Assembly (NCBI GenBank): GCA_028292545.1 | Contig: JAQGMC010000133.1 | Span: 1 to 46,222, forward strand | Source of the DNA: Paucimonas sp. | Lineage (GTDB): Bacteria > Pseudomonadota > Gammaproteobacteria > Burkholderiales > Burkholderiaceae_D | Reading direction: 5' to 3' | Length of the DNA: 46,222 nucleotides | Part shown: positions 7,999-16,492 of the stretch, piece by piece | Position numbering within the stretch: the stretch's first letter is position 1 | Layout of the letters: the number at the start of each line of letters is the position of its first letter | Notes under the pieces: model-generated | Told to the model about the DNA's origin: nothing | The model's database searches: none | The model's input: only the letters and a program-made list of their open reading frames with translations | Made by a program: the position numbers and the translations under genes

Positions 7999-10818
7999 TC
8001 AAGCCGCCTTCCCCACGCGCCGCTGCAACACAAAAATCGGCGGCGCCCAAGCGTCGTCGCGCTTCTTCTTGCTGGTGACCAGCGTCAGTTCCGACGGATC
8101 GTAGACGTCGGTGTTGTGGGTCAGCGGCGTCGTCATCAAGTATTGCGCTTCGGTGTTTTTCAGGAACTGGCCCACCAGCTGGATATTGCGGATGTCCAGG
8201 TGCGCAAACGGTTCGTCAATGAAAACAAAGCCACCGCCGCCATCTTCCGCCTTCAGCAAACCAATCAGCAGGATCAGTGACTTCATCACTTGCTGCCCGC
8301 CGGAGGCTTCGCCATCATTCATGCCGATCGCGCCCTTGCCATCGAACTTGAAGCGCACGTGCAGCCCGGCCTGGGCCAGCAGCAAGTCGTCATTCTCCAG
8401 CCGCACCGGATCGGCATGCACCTCGATGCCAGCCAGTTCGCCGAGCTCGCGGATATTGCGGCCATAGTTGCGAACCGTATTGCGCAGCCGCTCGATATAA
8501 GCGCCGCGCGCATTTGCGGTTGCTTCGATGGCGCGATTGTTCTGGTAGCGCCGGTCGTCAGTCTCGGCCTGGCGGTTCGCCAGTTGCGAAGCCAGGCGCG
8601 CATGCTGGCCGACCACGGTGTCGTCCTTTTCCCAGTCGTCGCGATCCAGCGCGGCATCCAGCGACTCGATGCGCAAGCCAACCTGGTGCGCATTGCGGTA
8701 CTGGGTCGTCAGCGCCTGGCGATGCGCCAGGCCGCGCCAGCCCAAAGGCAGGCGCCGCCATTCCTGCCGCAGCTTGATCAGCCGCCCGGCATGCGCGGCG
8801 CGCTCTTCGGCTTGCCGCCGCCGCGCCTGGCGCAAATGCGATTCAGCACTGGCCAGCGCATCGCGGGCGCTGCTCCAGTTCCATTCAGACGCGGCACGGG
8901 CTTCGGTTGTGGCCTTGGCCAGCGCCAGCAATTCACCCAGGCGGGCGCCGACTTCCTGCCGCGCCGCTTTCAAGGGCGCCAACGCACGCCGCGCTTCTGC
9001 GAATTCCGCTTCGCGCGCCACCAGTTCCTTGGCTGCATCCACGCCGCCTACGCGCGACTTCAAGGCGCCAACATCGGCGGCGAGCTTGCGAATGGATAGC
9101 GTCAACTGGTCTTCGTCGGCTTCCAGCCGCGGCAGCGAAGCTTGCAAGGCAGCCAGGCGCTGGTTGCGGCCAGCCTGGCCGAAGCGGAAACGGGTCGGAT
9201 CCACATGCAGGGAGCGTCCGCCACGGCGCTCGCGATGATAGGCGCCGGGTGTGATCCATTCGCTGTCGCTTCCCAGTTTCATACCGGCTTCGACGGAATC
9301 GACGCGGGTGATGCGCGCCAGTTGCTCCACCAGCCAGGCGGGCACCGGGGCCGTGAAACGCACGGCTGCCAGCAGGCTGTCGTCTTTTGCGACGCGCGCC
9401 GTTACCAAGTCGGGCACGATGAAATGGCCGTAGCGTTCCTTTTCGCTCAGGCGGTAAGCGGCGCTGGCTTGCTTTGGGTCCTGCAGCAGCACCACCGATG
9501 CATAGCTGCGCAACACGCCCTCGACCGCGCCTTGCCACGCCGCGTCCTGCACTTCGATCACGTCTGACAACATCGCATGGCCAATGCCAGCGTCGCGCAG
9601 TGCACGACGCATGGCCCGCACCGGTTCCGGCTCGGGCAGGGCGGTGTGGCCTTCCAGCGCCGCAATGTCGGCAAGCACCGTGGCCAGGCGCGCGGCCAAG
9701 TCGTCGCGTTGCTGGCGTTGGCGCGCCAGCGTGTTTTCACCGCTTGCCAGTTCGGCTGCCAGCGCCGCGACGTCGGCGCCGGCTTCGCTGGCAAGCTGCT
9801 GCAGCCGGCTTTCCTGCATCAGCAAGCCTTCCAGCGGCTTGATCTGCTCATTCAAGCGGTCCAGGCTGGCCTGGCGTTCTGATTTTTCGGCGTCGATGGC
9901 GGCTTCGTTCTGACGCGCAGCGTCCAGCGCCCGGGCCCGCTCGGCCAGGTCGGCGCGCTTGCCGGAAAGCTGGCTATCTTGCGCCGCCAGTGTGCGGCCG
10001 GCATCGGTCACGGCCCGGCCTTGCTCGGCCGCCTTTTCGCGCTGTTCGTGGTATTGCAGCGTGGGCAGGATTTCCTCGCGCAAGTCGCGCCTTTCCTTGT
10101 TCAGCGTTTCCCACTGGTGGTAATTCGCTGCGCGCAGGCGCAGGCGTTCCAGGCTGGTCTGGGCCGATTCCAGTTCGCGCTCGAAATTCTGCAATTCCTT
10201 TTCTGTCTCGACCTGGTGGCGCTTGGCTTCTTCATACGCATCCAGCACTTCCTTGTCGCCAAATACCTGGAACACCAGGTCCAGCAATTGGCGCGGGGAG
10301 TATTCGCACAGCTTGTCGGTTTCGCCCTGTTCCAGCGCCAGCACTTTGGCGATCGCCGGCGACAGGCCGGCGCTGGCCAGTCGCCGCCGGTAGGCATCCA
10401 CGCCCAGCCAGTCACTGGCGCCTTGCACGTCTTCGATCTGCACCGCGCCGCCGCGCATCAGGTATTGGCGTTTCCAGTCGCCGCCATTCTTTTGTATCTG
10501 GCAAAACAGCGTGACTTCATCATCGCCAAAAAAGCCGGACTGGTTGAAAGGCCGGCTTGACAATTGCCGGTTGACCGGACGGTTGTCCACGACCGCGCGC
10601 AACCAGGCGCTTTGCTGGCCAGAGTGGCGGGCATAGTGCTTGTAGGTGCGGCCCATCGAGCAATCCAGCCCGAACAGGGTGCGCAAGGCATCCAGCAGCG
10701 TGGTCTTGCCCGAGCCATTTTGGCCGGCGATGGTGATGATCCTGGCGTCCAGCGGAATGTTTTTCACGCGCTGCCAGTAGTCCCAGTGGACCAGTTCGAG
10801 GGATTTGATGTGGAACAT
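7999..10818 (-). CDS. SMC-like ATPase, MksB/JetC type
   Basis: A 939-residue SMC-type ABC ATPase. Walker A is GQNGSGKT at residues 32-39. Two long coiled-coil regions flank a hinge-like segment near residues 400-500 (HAMLSDVIEVQD, WQGAVEGVLRSYA). The C-terminal head has the signature SGGQQ near residue 840 and Walker B FVFIDE with D868 and E869. Such proteins form ring-shaped DNA-loop-extruding or plasmid-restricting complexes with a kleisin and a winged-helix partner. It is the last gene of a three-gene operon and starts 11 nt after the preceding stop. It is shorter than typical JetC (about 1100 aa). No TOPRIM nuclease (JetD) gene is adjacent, so chromosome organisation or an unknown defence role are both open. 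Confidence 0.8.
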   Translation of the reverse strand: MFHIKSLELVHWDYWQRVKNIPLDARIITIAGQNGSGKTTLLDALRTLFGLDCSMGRTYKHYARHSGQQSAWLRAVVDNRPVNRQLSSRPFNQSGFFGDDEVTLFCQIQKNGGDWKRQYLMRGGAVQIEDVQGASDWLGVDAYRRRLASAGLSPAIAKVLALEQGETDKLCEYSPRQLLDLVFQVFGDKEVLDAYEEAKRHQVETEKELQNFERELESAQTSLERLRLRAANYHQWETLNKERRDLREEILPTLQYHEQREKAAEQGRAVTDAGRTLAAQDSQLSGKRADLAERARALDAARQNEAAIDAEKSERQASLDRLNEQIKPLEGLLMQESRLQQLASEAGADVAALAAELASGENTLARQRQQRDDLAARLATVLADIAALEGHTALPEPEPVRAMRRALRDAGIGHAMLSDVIEVQDAAWQGAVEGVLRSYASVVLLQDPKQASAAYRLSEKERYGHFIVPDLVTARVAKDDSLLAAVRFTAPVPAWLVEQLARITRVDSVEAGMKLGSDSEWITPGAYHRERRGGRSLHVDPTRFRFGQAGRNQRLAALQASLPRLEADEDQLTLSIRKLAADVGALKSRVGGVDAAKELVAREAEFAEARRALAPLKAARQEVGARLGELLALAKATTEARAASEWNWSSARDALASAESHLRQARRRQAEERAAHAGRLIKLRQEWRRLPLGWRGLAHRQALTTQYRNAHQVGLRIESLDAALDRDDWEKDDTVVGQHARLASQLANRQAETDDRRYQNNRAIEATANARGAYIERLRNTVRNYGRNIRELGELAGIEVHADPVRLENDDLLLAQAGLHVRFKFDGKGAIGMNDGEASGGQQVMKSLILLIGLLKAEDGGGGFVFIDEPFAHLDIRNIQLVGQFLKNTEAQYLMTTPLTHNTDVYDPSELTLVTSKKKRDDAWAPPIFVLQRRVGKAA

Positions 10819-10829
10819 GCGAACCTGCC

Positions 10830-11579
10830 TTATTGCGGTTGCGGGAAGTCGAGCACGACACCCTCGGTGGGAATGGCGGCATCCGGCGCTGCTGTCGGCG
10901 CCAGCGGAGCCAGCAGCGCTTCCGAAGCAGCGCGTGCCGCCTGAGCCGTGTTGAGCGCTTCATCGCGCAGGATGTCGGCCAGCGCGCCATCCACCACGCG
11001 CTCGCGCAGCAAGTCGGTATCCATCATCAAGTCCAGCAGCGGCCCTTCGACGATGGCGTCGCCGCGGCGTTCGATGAAGCCGAGCTTGTTCAACTGTCCC
11101 AGGTTCATGTCGAAGCGTGTCTTGCGGCCCAGCTTGTCGCCGAAATCGGCCAGCAGCGCGCGGTAAGACACGCCAACGGAGGCAACGCTGGCGCGCGGCA
11201 TCGGCTTGTCGGCGTCAAACATGTCGTCCTGGTCTTGCTGCGCCTGCTGGTGGGCATGCTGGCGCTCGCGCTTGGGCAGGATGATCAGCGCCCACAGCAC
11301 GACCAGCAAGGCCACGCCGTCTCGCGCCAGGCCCAGGTTATTGTTTTGCCAGACTTCGCGCGCACCGAACACCTTGGGCTCGACTTCGCGCGCCAGCGCC
11401 AGCGCGACATGGTCGGCGTAGACATTGTCCAGCAGCTTCAGGCCGCAAGCGGCCAGGCGGGTGTCAAGTTCGGTGCGGAACAGTTCGTCCGACAGCGCGC
11501 GTCGCACCAGCTTGTCTTCGCGCGCCAGGGTCTGGTGCGCCAGCAGGCGGGCGATCAGGATTTGGGCTTCATCATGCAT
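10830..11579 (-). CDS. Small winged-helix condensin subunit, MksE/JetB-like
   Basis: A 249-residue protein between a kleisin-like gene and an SMC gene. The C-terminal half reads as a winged-helix fold of the MksE/JetB kind (YRALLADFGDKLG, LGQLNKLGFIERRGDAIV, GPLLDLMMDTDLL). The centre has a Gln/His-rich linker. Its expected role is to bind the kleisin and regulate ring closure. The ATG at 11579 overlaps the end of the upstream gene by 8 nt (CATGCATGA), a sign of coupled translation. A longer frame starting near 11744 lies wholly within the upstream gene and is discarded. Identity rests on operon position and fold pattern, not on strong sequence motifs. Confidence 0.68.
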   Translation of the reverse strand: MHDEAQILIARLLAHQTLAREDKLVRRALSDELFRTELDTRLAACGLKLLDNVYADHVALALAREVEPKVFGAREVWQNNNLGLARDGVALLVVLWALIILPKRERQHAHQQAQQDQDDMFDADKPMPRASVASVGVSYRALLADFGDKLGRKTRFDMNLGQLNKLGFIERRGDAIVEGPLLDLMMDTDLLRERVVDGALADILRDEALNTAQAARAASEALLAPLAPTAAPDAAIPTEGVVLDFPQPQ

Positions 11580-12939
11580 GGTCTGGTCCTGGCTGCCCGG
11601 GCGGCGTGTCCCGGGTCGGGTTGAGCGTGGCTGCCGACATGGCCGCCACATGCGGGTCGGACAGGCGTTTGAGCACATCGCGCGGCGTAAAGGCAAGCGG
11701 CAGCCCGGCCAGCGTGGCGGTCGGTCCCTGCAGCACGGCTTCACTCTCGTCGCCCAAAAGCGGCAACAGCGAGGCGCGATAGGACGCGATGGCGAAGCTG
11801 GCCGGCAGCAAGACTTCGTGCAGGTTGCGGGCAGGCCGCGGCGTATTTTCCCGGCCGGCTGCCCGGCCTTCGTTCACCAGCGCGTCGAGCTGGTCGAGCC
11901 ATTTCGCCAGTTCGGGCGGGGTGGTGCTGGCCTGGCTGTCGGCAATGCGCACTTCCTCACCCGGTGGCAGGCTTGCATCCTGCAAGGGATCGCGCCCGGC
12001 TTGAAGTTCGGATTCGGCCACGTCCAGCATCTCATGCGGCGTGATGAAGCCGGGCATGACGGGGAAGGAGAGGGCGCCCGAGGCAAGCGAGGCCAGGTCA
12101 TCCTGCCGCATCAGCCAGGTCTTGATGTCCGACGTAGACAAGCCGGATTGACCCAGGTGCACGCGTTGGCGCTCGATCTGGTTCAGCGCCCGCGAAAACA
12201 TGCCCTGCATATTGAGCAAGGCGCTCTGGGCGCGGCCGATTGCCTGGGCTGCGCGGTGGGTGGCATTGTCGGCGCGCGCATCGGCCGTGATCGCATTCAT
12301 GATGGCCGAGCCGCGTTCGACCCAGTCGCAGGCGATATGCCACTTGGCCTGGGCGGTGCGCAAGCGGAATTCCGAGCCGGATGCAATCGCATCGCGGAAT
12401 TCCTCCGTCAGCTCGACCAGGCGACCCAGCAAGTGATGCAACTGCTCGGCCGTGATGCCGCCGATCGCTTGCGCACCTGCCACTTGCGACAACAGGAAAC
12501 CCATGTCGGCTTCATCGCCGCCGCTGCTGGCGCCGATCAGGCTTTCCAGCGCGGCCAGGATGTTGCGCGCAGTGGGCGTCACCCGGTACACGCCCTGGCC
12601 CTGGTCCCAGGCCAGCAAGTCGTGCGAACGCAAGCGCGCAAGCACCGTTTCCAGGCTGTCGGGGTCGAGGTAGCCAAGCCGGGCATTGATGTCGGCCCGG
12701 CTCAGGGCGGTGGATTGGACTTCGGCGGCGAGTTCGCGCAAGACCAGCAAGCGCACCAGCACGCCATCGAAACCGCCGTGGAACAAGGCGGTAAAGGCTT
12801 GCAGCAGCGGTTGTGCTTTTTTCAGCAGGAAGACTTGTTCGATGTCCTCGGCAGCCACTCCGGCACGGAAGAATCCCTGGAGCGAGCCGCCTGCTTCATC
12901 TTCGGCCGCGACTGCGGCCAGGGAGGCGGGATTTTGCAT
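11572..12939 (-). CDS. Kleisin-like condensin subunit, MksF/JetA-like
   Basis: First gene of the three-gene SMC operon, 455 aa. Near residues 75-130 there is a winged-helix-like segment (LSRADINARLGYLDPDSLETVL, then LLAWDQGQGVYRVT). A largely helical middle follows, and a C-terminal region that would contact the SMC head (LLPASFAIASYRASLLPLL). MksF/JetA kleisins have this size and layout. No strong Shine-Dalgarno is visible before the ATG at 12939. The last codons overlap the next gene. The assignment is by order, length and helical pattern; I could not confirm it with a search. Confidence 0.65.
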   Translation of the reverse strand: MQNPASLAAVAAEDEAGGSLQGFFRAGVAAEDIEQVFLLKKAQPLLQAFTALFHGGFDGVLVRLLVLRELAAEVQSTALSRADINARLGYLDPDSLETVLARLRSHDLLAWDQGQGVYRVTPTARNILAALESLIGASSGGDEADMGFLLSQVAGAQAIGGITAEQLHHLLGRLVELTEEFRDAIASGSEFRLRTAQAKWHIACDWVERGSAIMNAITADARADNATHRAAQAIGRAQSALLNMQGMFSRALNQIERQRVHLGQSGLSTSDIKTWLMRQDDLASLASGALSFPVMPGFITPHEMLDVAESELQAGRDPLQDASLPPGEEVRIADSQASTTPPELAKWLDQLDALVNEGRAAGRENTPRPARNLHEVLLPASFAIASYRASLLPLLGDESEAVLQGPTATLAGLPLAFTPRDVLKRLSDPHVAAMSAATLNPTRDTPPGQPGPDHA

Positions 12940-13158
12940 GGCGGCATTTTAAGCGAGGCCGCGTGGTGCAAAGGGGTGGCGCGTGCGAATGGAGGGGAAA
13001 TGTTGCAGAGGGCGCAGAAAGGCTTGACGAAGTGGGGAAAATGGCTTTGGGTGGAATCGGATAGTTTGGTTTAAAGAAGTGCTGTACGTCGTTGAAAGAA
13101 TTGACTCTTTCTGAATTCTATACCGGGATGACGGGGTTCTTTCAGGCGACTCCAGGGT

Positions 13159-13211
13159 GCCAACCCCATCCCCACCCTAACCCTCCCCTTGAAAGGGAGG
13201 GGATACCGTAG
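13159..13211 (+). repeat. Dispersed intergenic repeat, copy 4
   Basis: Same orientation as copy 2 and identical to it from ACCCCATCC through ACCGTAGCTTCGA. Only the first few bases differ (GCCAACCCC for GCGTTGACCCC). It forms an inverted pair with copy 5. Confidence 0.82.
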
Positions 13212-13239
13212 CTTCGATGGCGTATGCAGGACCACGAAA

Positions 13240-13286
13240 ACTCCCTCCCTTTCAAGGGGAGGGCGGGGTGGGGATGGGGTCAACGC
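13240..13286 (-). repeat. Dispersed intergenic repeat, copy 5 (short variant)
   Basis: Reverse orientation, ending GGGGTCAACGC. It shares the ACTCCCTCCC edge with copy 1. It lies 28 bp from copy 4, so the pair can form a large cruciform. Together they fill most of the 370-bp gap between the SMC operon start and the end of the Hsp70 gene. I see no gene in that gap. Confidence 0.8.
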
Positions 13287-13311
13287 GCCTTTGCCAAAAC
13301 CCCGAACCAAA

Positions 13312-14562
13312 TCAAGCGAATTTCCAGCTCGCTTCCAGCGCCAAACCGGCGCCGATGCTGCCAAATAAATCACCTTCCACCTGGGCTGCATTCGGCACGG
13401 TAGCGGCAATTCGCGCGCGTAGCAGCGGCACGCCGCTCGACCCGCCGGTGAAGAAAACCGTATCAACCCGGTCGCTGCCGACCTGCGCCTGGGCCAGCAA
13501 CTTGCCGACAGTTGCGCCAACGGCGTCAGAAAGCGGCCCGATGGCAGTATCGAAACGCGAACGTTCAAGCGCCAGCGTGCGCGGCGGCGACAGCCGGGCA
13601 AGCGGCAGTTCAACCACGCTTGCATTCGACAGCGCAATCTTCGCAGCCTCAACTTGCAAGGCCAGCCAGTGACCGGAGCGCTCGCGCACCAGGTGCAGCA
13701 AGCTTTCCAGGCGCGCGCGCTCGGCCGCGTCGCGGCATAACTCGATCAGTTCGCGCTCGGCGCGCGGCGTGTAAGCCAGGTTGATCGTGTGCCAGGTCGC
13801 CAGGTTGAAGTAATGGCTGGACGGCACTTCGCCGCCATTGCGCAGTCGCGAGCCCAGGCCCAGTTCCGGCATCACCGAAGACAGGCTCAGGTATTTGTCA
13901 AAGTCGGTGCCGCCCAGGTGGATACCGGCGTTGCCGAGTATGTCGGCGCGGCGGTCGGCATGGCCGGCCCGGCCCGGGCCCAGGCGCACCAGCGAAAAAT
14001 CTGACGTGCCGCCGCCGATATCGGCCACCAGCACCAGTTCCTCGCGCTGGATGCGGGATTCATATTCGAAGGCGGCGGCGATGGGTTCGAACTGGAAGGC
14101 AACGTCGCGAAAGCCGGCGGCCAGCGCAATCTCGCGCAAGGTGTCTTCAGCCTTTCGGTCTGCGACCTCATCGCCATCAATGAAATGCACCGGCCGGCCC
14201 AGCACCGCATGGTCGAACTGACATCCAGCCGCGGTTTCGGCGCGCTGGCGCAGTTCGCCGATGAACTGGGACAGCAACAGCCGGAACGGCAGCGCGCGGC
14301 CCGAGACTTCGGTCTGGCCATCCATCAGGCTGGTGCCAAGCAAGCTTTTCATCGACCGCATCATGCGGCCTTCGTAACCCGCCAGGTAGGCCGCCAGCGC
14401 GGCGCGGCCATAGCTGGTGCTGTCATCCTCGGCATTGAAGAAGACGACGGAGGGCAGGGTCGTGTGCGCTTCCTCCAGTGCCAGCAACGAAGCTTGCCCG
14501 GGGCGATGCCAGCCGACAGTTGAATTGGAAGTGCCGAAATCGACACCGCATGCTTTGGACAT
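13312..14562 (-). CDS. yegD: Hsp70-family protein, YegD type
   Basis: Actin-fold ATPase of the Hsp70 superfamily, 416 aa, lacking the substrate-binding domain of DnaK. E. coli YegD is about 450 aa. Phosphate-1 loop is GVDFGTSNS (residues 6-14), phosphate-2 is DIGGGTSD starting at D181, and the adenosine motif is FFTGGSSGVPLLR near residue 370. The blocks GRPVHF and FRDVAFQFEPIAAAFEYE match YegD closely. It is a putative chaperone with no defined client. The start at MSKACG gives the family N-terminus. Upstream in-frame starts would add a spurious leader. It lies downstream of arfB on the same strand with a 111-bp gap. Confidence 0.87.
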   Translation of the reverse strand: MSKACGVDFGTSNSTVGWHRPGQASLLALEEAHTTLPSVVFFNAEDDSTSYGRAALAAYLAGYEGRMMRSMKSLLGTSLMDGQTEVSGRALPFRLLLSQFIGELRQRAETAAGCQFDHAVLGRPVHFIDGDEVADRKAEDTLREIALAAGFRDVAFQFEPIAAAFEYESRIQREELVLVADIGGGTSDFSLVRLGPGRAGHADRRADILGNAGIHLGGTDFDKYLSLSSVMPELGLGSRLRNGGEVPSSHYFNLATWHTINLAYTPRAERELIELCRDAAERARLESLLHLVRERSGHWLALQVEAAKIALSNASVVELPLARLSPPRTLALERSRFDTAIGPLSDAVGATVGKLLAQAQVGSDRVDTVFFTGGSSGVPLLRARIAATVPNAAQVEGDLFGSIGAGLALEASWKFA

Positions 14563-14673
14563 GGTGCGGGTGGAGGATGCGACGATGGCAAAGGGGCGCA
14601 ATGATACGCGACTCTGGCTGGCCCGGACCAGTTGACGGCTTGGCAAGCCCGCCGGGCGCTGCCCAAACCGGTG

Positions 14674-15090
14674 TCAGTCTGGCACTTTGCCGCGCAGCGA
14701 TTTCAACTGGCCGCGCGCCTGCTTCGAATCCAGCCGTCGCGTTTGCGATGCCCGCGTGGGACGGGTGGCGCGGCGTTCGCGCGGCAGGATCTTCACGCTG
14801 TCGACCAGTTCATGCAGGCGGCGCAGCGCTTCTGCGCGGTTCATGTCCTGGCTGCGATGGATCTGCGCCTTGATGACGACCACGCCTTCGGCCGTGATGC
14901 GCTTGTCTTTCAGGCGCAGCAGCCGGAACTTGATTGGTTCGGGTAGGGAAGAAGCCGGAATGTCGAAGCGCAGGTGGATGGCGCTCGACACCTTGTTCAC
15001 GTTTTGCCCGCCCGCGCCCTGTGCGCGCACGCCGGTCAGGCTGATTTCTGCTTCGGGTATGTCGATGCGGTGCGGGGCGGGAAGGATCAT
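14674..15090 (-). CDS. arfB: Alternative ribosome-rescue factor ArfB (YaeJ)
   Basis: A 138-residue release-factor-like hydrolase that frees ribosomes stalled on non-stop mRNA by cleaving peptidyl-tRNA. The catalytic GGQ is at residues 27-29 within GAGGQNVNKVSSA. The C-terminus is a strongly basic tail (RRATRPTRASQTRR...LKSLRGK), which in ArfB enters the empty mRNA channel. The size and the absence of a codon-recognition domain separate it from RF1/RF2. The ATG at 15090 has a weak Shine-Dalgarno. Confidence 0.92.
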   Translation of the reverse strand: MILPAPHRIDIPEAEISLTGVRAQGAGGQNVNKVSSAIHLRFDIPASSLPEPIKFRLLRLKDKRITAEGVVVIKAQIHRSQDMNRAEALRRLHELVDSVKILPRERRATRPTRASQTRRLDSKQARGQLKSLRGKVPD

Positions 15091-15340
15091 GGCGACATTT
15101 TACGTGTTCACACTGCTGCTTCGCCCGATGCGGTGGAGCAGGGCACTTTCGTGCAGAGCACGGTTGCGCCAGCACAGGTCCGCAAATTGACGTGTAGTCC
15201 GTGCGCCGTCAAATCGGCACTGTATTAAACGCTGCGCGGGGTGAAATACGTTTTAGATCCGGAATCTTTTTGTGAAAACCGCATCTATCCGGGGCATTGC
15301 GAAAAATGCATCAGTTCTCACCCGTCATGAAAGGATCCTG

Positions 15341-15580
15341 ATGAAAAAGCTGTTCCTGTTCGCTATTTCGGGCTTCGTTGCCGCCTCCGCCTGGGCTGCG
15401 TCGGACGACAAGTCGTCAGCCCGCAAGTCATCGGACAAAGATACCGCCGCGCTGGTCAAAGATGAAAAAGCTGACAATGCCGCGGACAAGAAAGCCGTGA
15501 AGAAAGCCACGCCCGCCGCCAAGCAAGGCGCGAAAGAAGAGGCCGACAAAGTGAAGGCCGACGCCGGCGCGCGCAAGTAG
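15341..15580 (+). CDS. Small secreted Lys/Ala/Asp-rich protein
   Basis: A 79-residue protein with a clear Sec signal peptide (MKKLFLFAISGFVAASAWA, cleavage expected near residue 19-20). The mature part is low-complexity and charged, made almost only of Lys, Ala, Asp, Ser and Glu, and probably disordered in the periplasm. I recognise no family. The ATG at 15341 is chosen for the signal peptide and an AAAGGA 5 nt upstream. A longer frame from 15272 would bury the signal peptide. It sits before a stress-protein-like gene on the same strand, about 90 bp away. Confidence 0.7.
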   Translation: MKKLFLFAISGFVAASAWAASDDKSSARKSSDKDTAALVKDEKADNAADKKAVKKATPAAKQGAKEEADKVKADAGARK

Positions 15581-15673
15581 GCAACCCATTCCATAACCAG
15601 TCTTTGAGCGGGAACGGATCCTCGATCCGGACTTCCCAGGCCACCGATTTGCCACATGCAAGGAAACCATACT

Positions 15674-16216
15674 ATGCAAACCACCTCCACTTCCCGTACT
15701 AATTCCCCCTTGGTCACCGGCCTGTTTCGTGACCGCGACAGCGCCGAGCGCGCATACCAGAGCCTGTCCGAGCGCGGCTATACCGACAAGGACGTCAACC
15801 TCGTGATGTCGGACGAAACCCGCACCAAGCATTTCTCCGGCGCCGACGCGAAAACGACGGAGCTGGGCAACAAGGCAGCCGAAGGCGCTGGTGTGGGCGG
15901 CGCGGTCGGCGGCACGCTGGGCGCAATAGCAGCCGCAATTGCCGCAGTGGGCACCTCGCTGGTAATTCCGGGCGCAGGCCTGGTCATTGCCGGACCGCTG
16001 GCTGCAGCCCTGGCTGGCGGCGGAGCAGGAGCCGCAACCGGCGGCTTGCTGGGCGCGCTGATCGGCGCGGGCATTCCGGAGGAACGCGTCAAGCACTATG
16101 AAAGCGGCATCAAGGAAGGCGGCATCCTGATGGGCGTGAATGCGCGTTCGGACGACGATGCCGCTCACTTCGAGCAGAGCTGGAAAGCCAACCGCGGCGA
16201 GCACGTCTACCGCTAA
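15674..16216 (+). CDS. Glycine-zipper protein with YflT-like N-terminus (putative stress protein)
   Basis: A 180-residue protein. The N-terminus (LVTGLFRDRDSAERAYQSLSERGYTDKDVNLVM, in parts) looks like the ferredoxin-like fold of general-stress YflT/GsiB-type proteins. Residues 71-134 are a long Gly/Ala-rich hydrophobic stretch with GxxxG spacing (GAVGG, GGAGAATGG), a glycine zipper likely to enter or coat a membrane. The C-terminus (EERVKHYESGIKEGGILMGV) is typical of this family. The ATG at 15674 follows AAGGA by 9 nt; an ATG at 15656 lies before that site. A strong terminator follows at 16264. Function is unknown; a role in envelope or osmotic stress is inference. Confidence 0.75.
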   Translation: MQTTSTSRTNSPLVTGLFRDRDSAERAYQSLSERGYTDKDVNLVMSDETRTKHFSGADAKTTELGNKAAEGAGVGGAVGGTLGAIAAAIAAVGTSLVIPGAGLVIAGPLAAALAGGGAGAATGGLLGALIGAGIPEERVKHYESGIKEGGILMGVNARSDDDAAHFEQSWKANRGEHVYR

Positions 16217-16263
16217 GGGCACTGGCCTGCAAGGGCTTTGTCTTAAACGACTGCTGCACGACT

Positions 16264-16288
16264 GCCCGGCATTTGCCGGGCTTTTTTT
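16264..16288 (+). terminator. Rho-independent terminator
   Basis: GCCCGGC, loop ATTT, GCCGGGC, then seven T. It is a perfect 7-bp GC-rich stem and ends the transcript of the glycine-zipper gene. Confidence 0.93.
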
Positions 16289-16492
16289 CGCCTTCGCCAA
16301 GCCGGAATGCAGTGTCCGCCGGCGATACAGGCTGCGACAGGCCAAGCCGGCCCGCAGCCGATGGCCGACTGAGTATTCGAACTTCACATCCCGGCAAACC
16401 GCAGAGCCGCTCCGCCCAAACAATGCTGTCCACCCTCGCACTGATGCCGATAATGCCCGGCGGCTTGGGCCAAAGAACAACAGGAGAACATC

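Noticed and set aside
11581..11744. N-terminal extension of the MksE/JetB-like gene
   Set aside because: It lies entirely inside the upstream kleisin-like gene and reads as Arg/Pro/Cys-rich shadow sequence. The ATG at 11579 is the better start.
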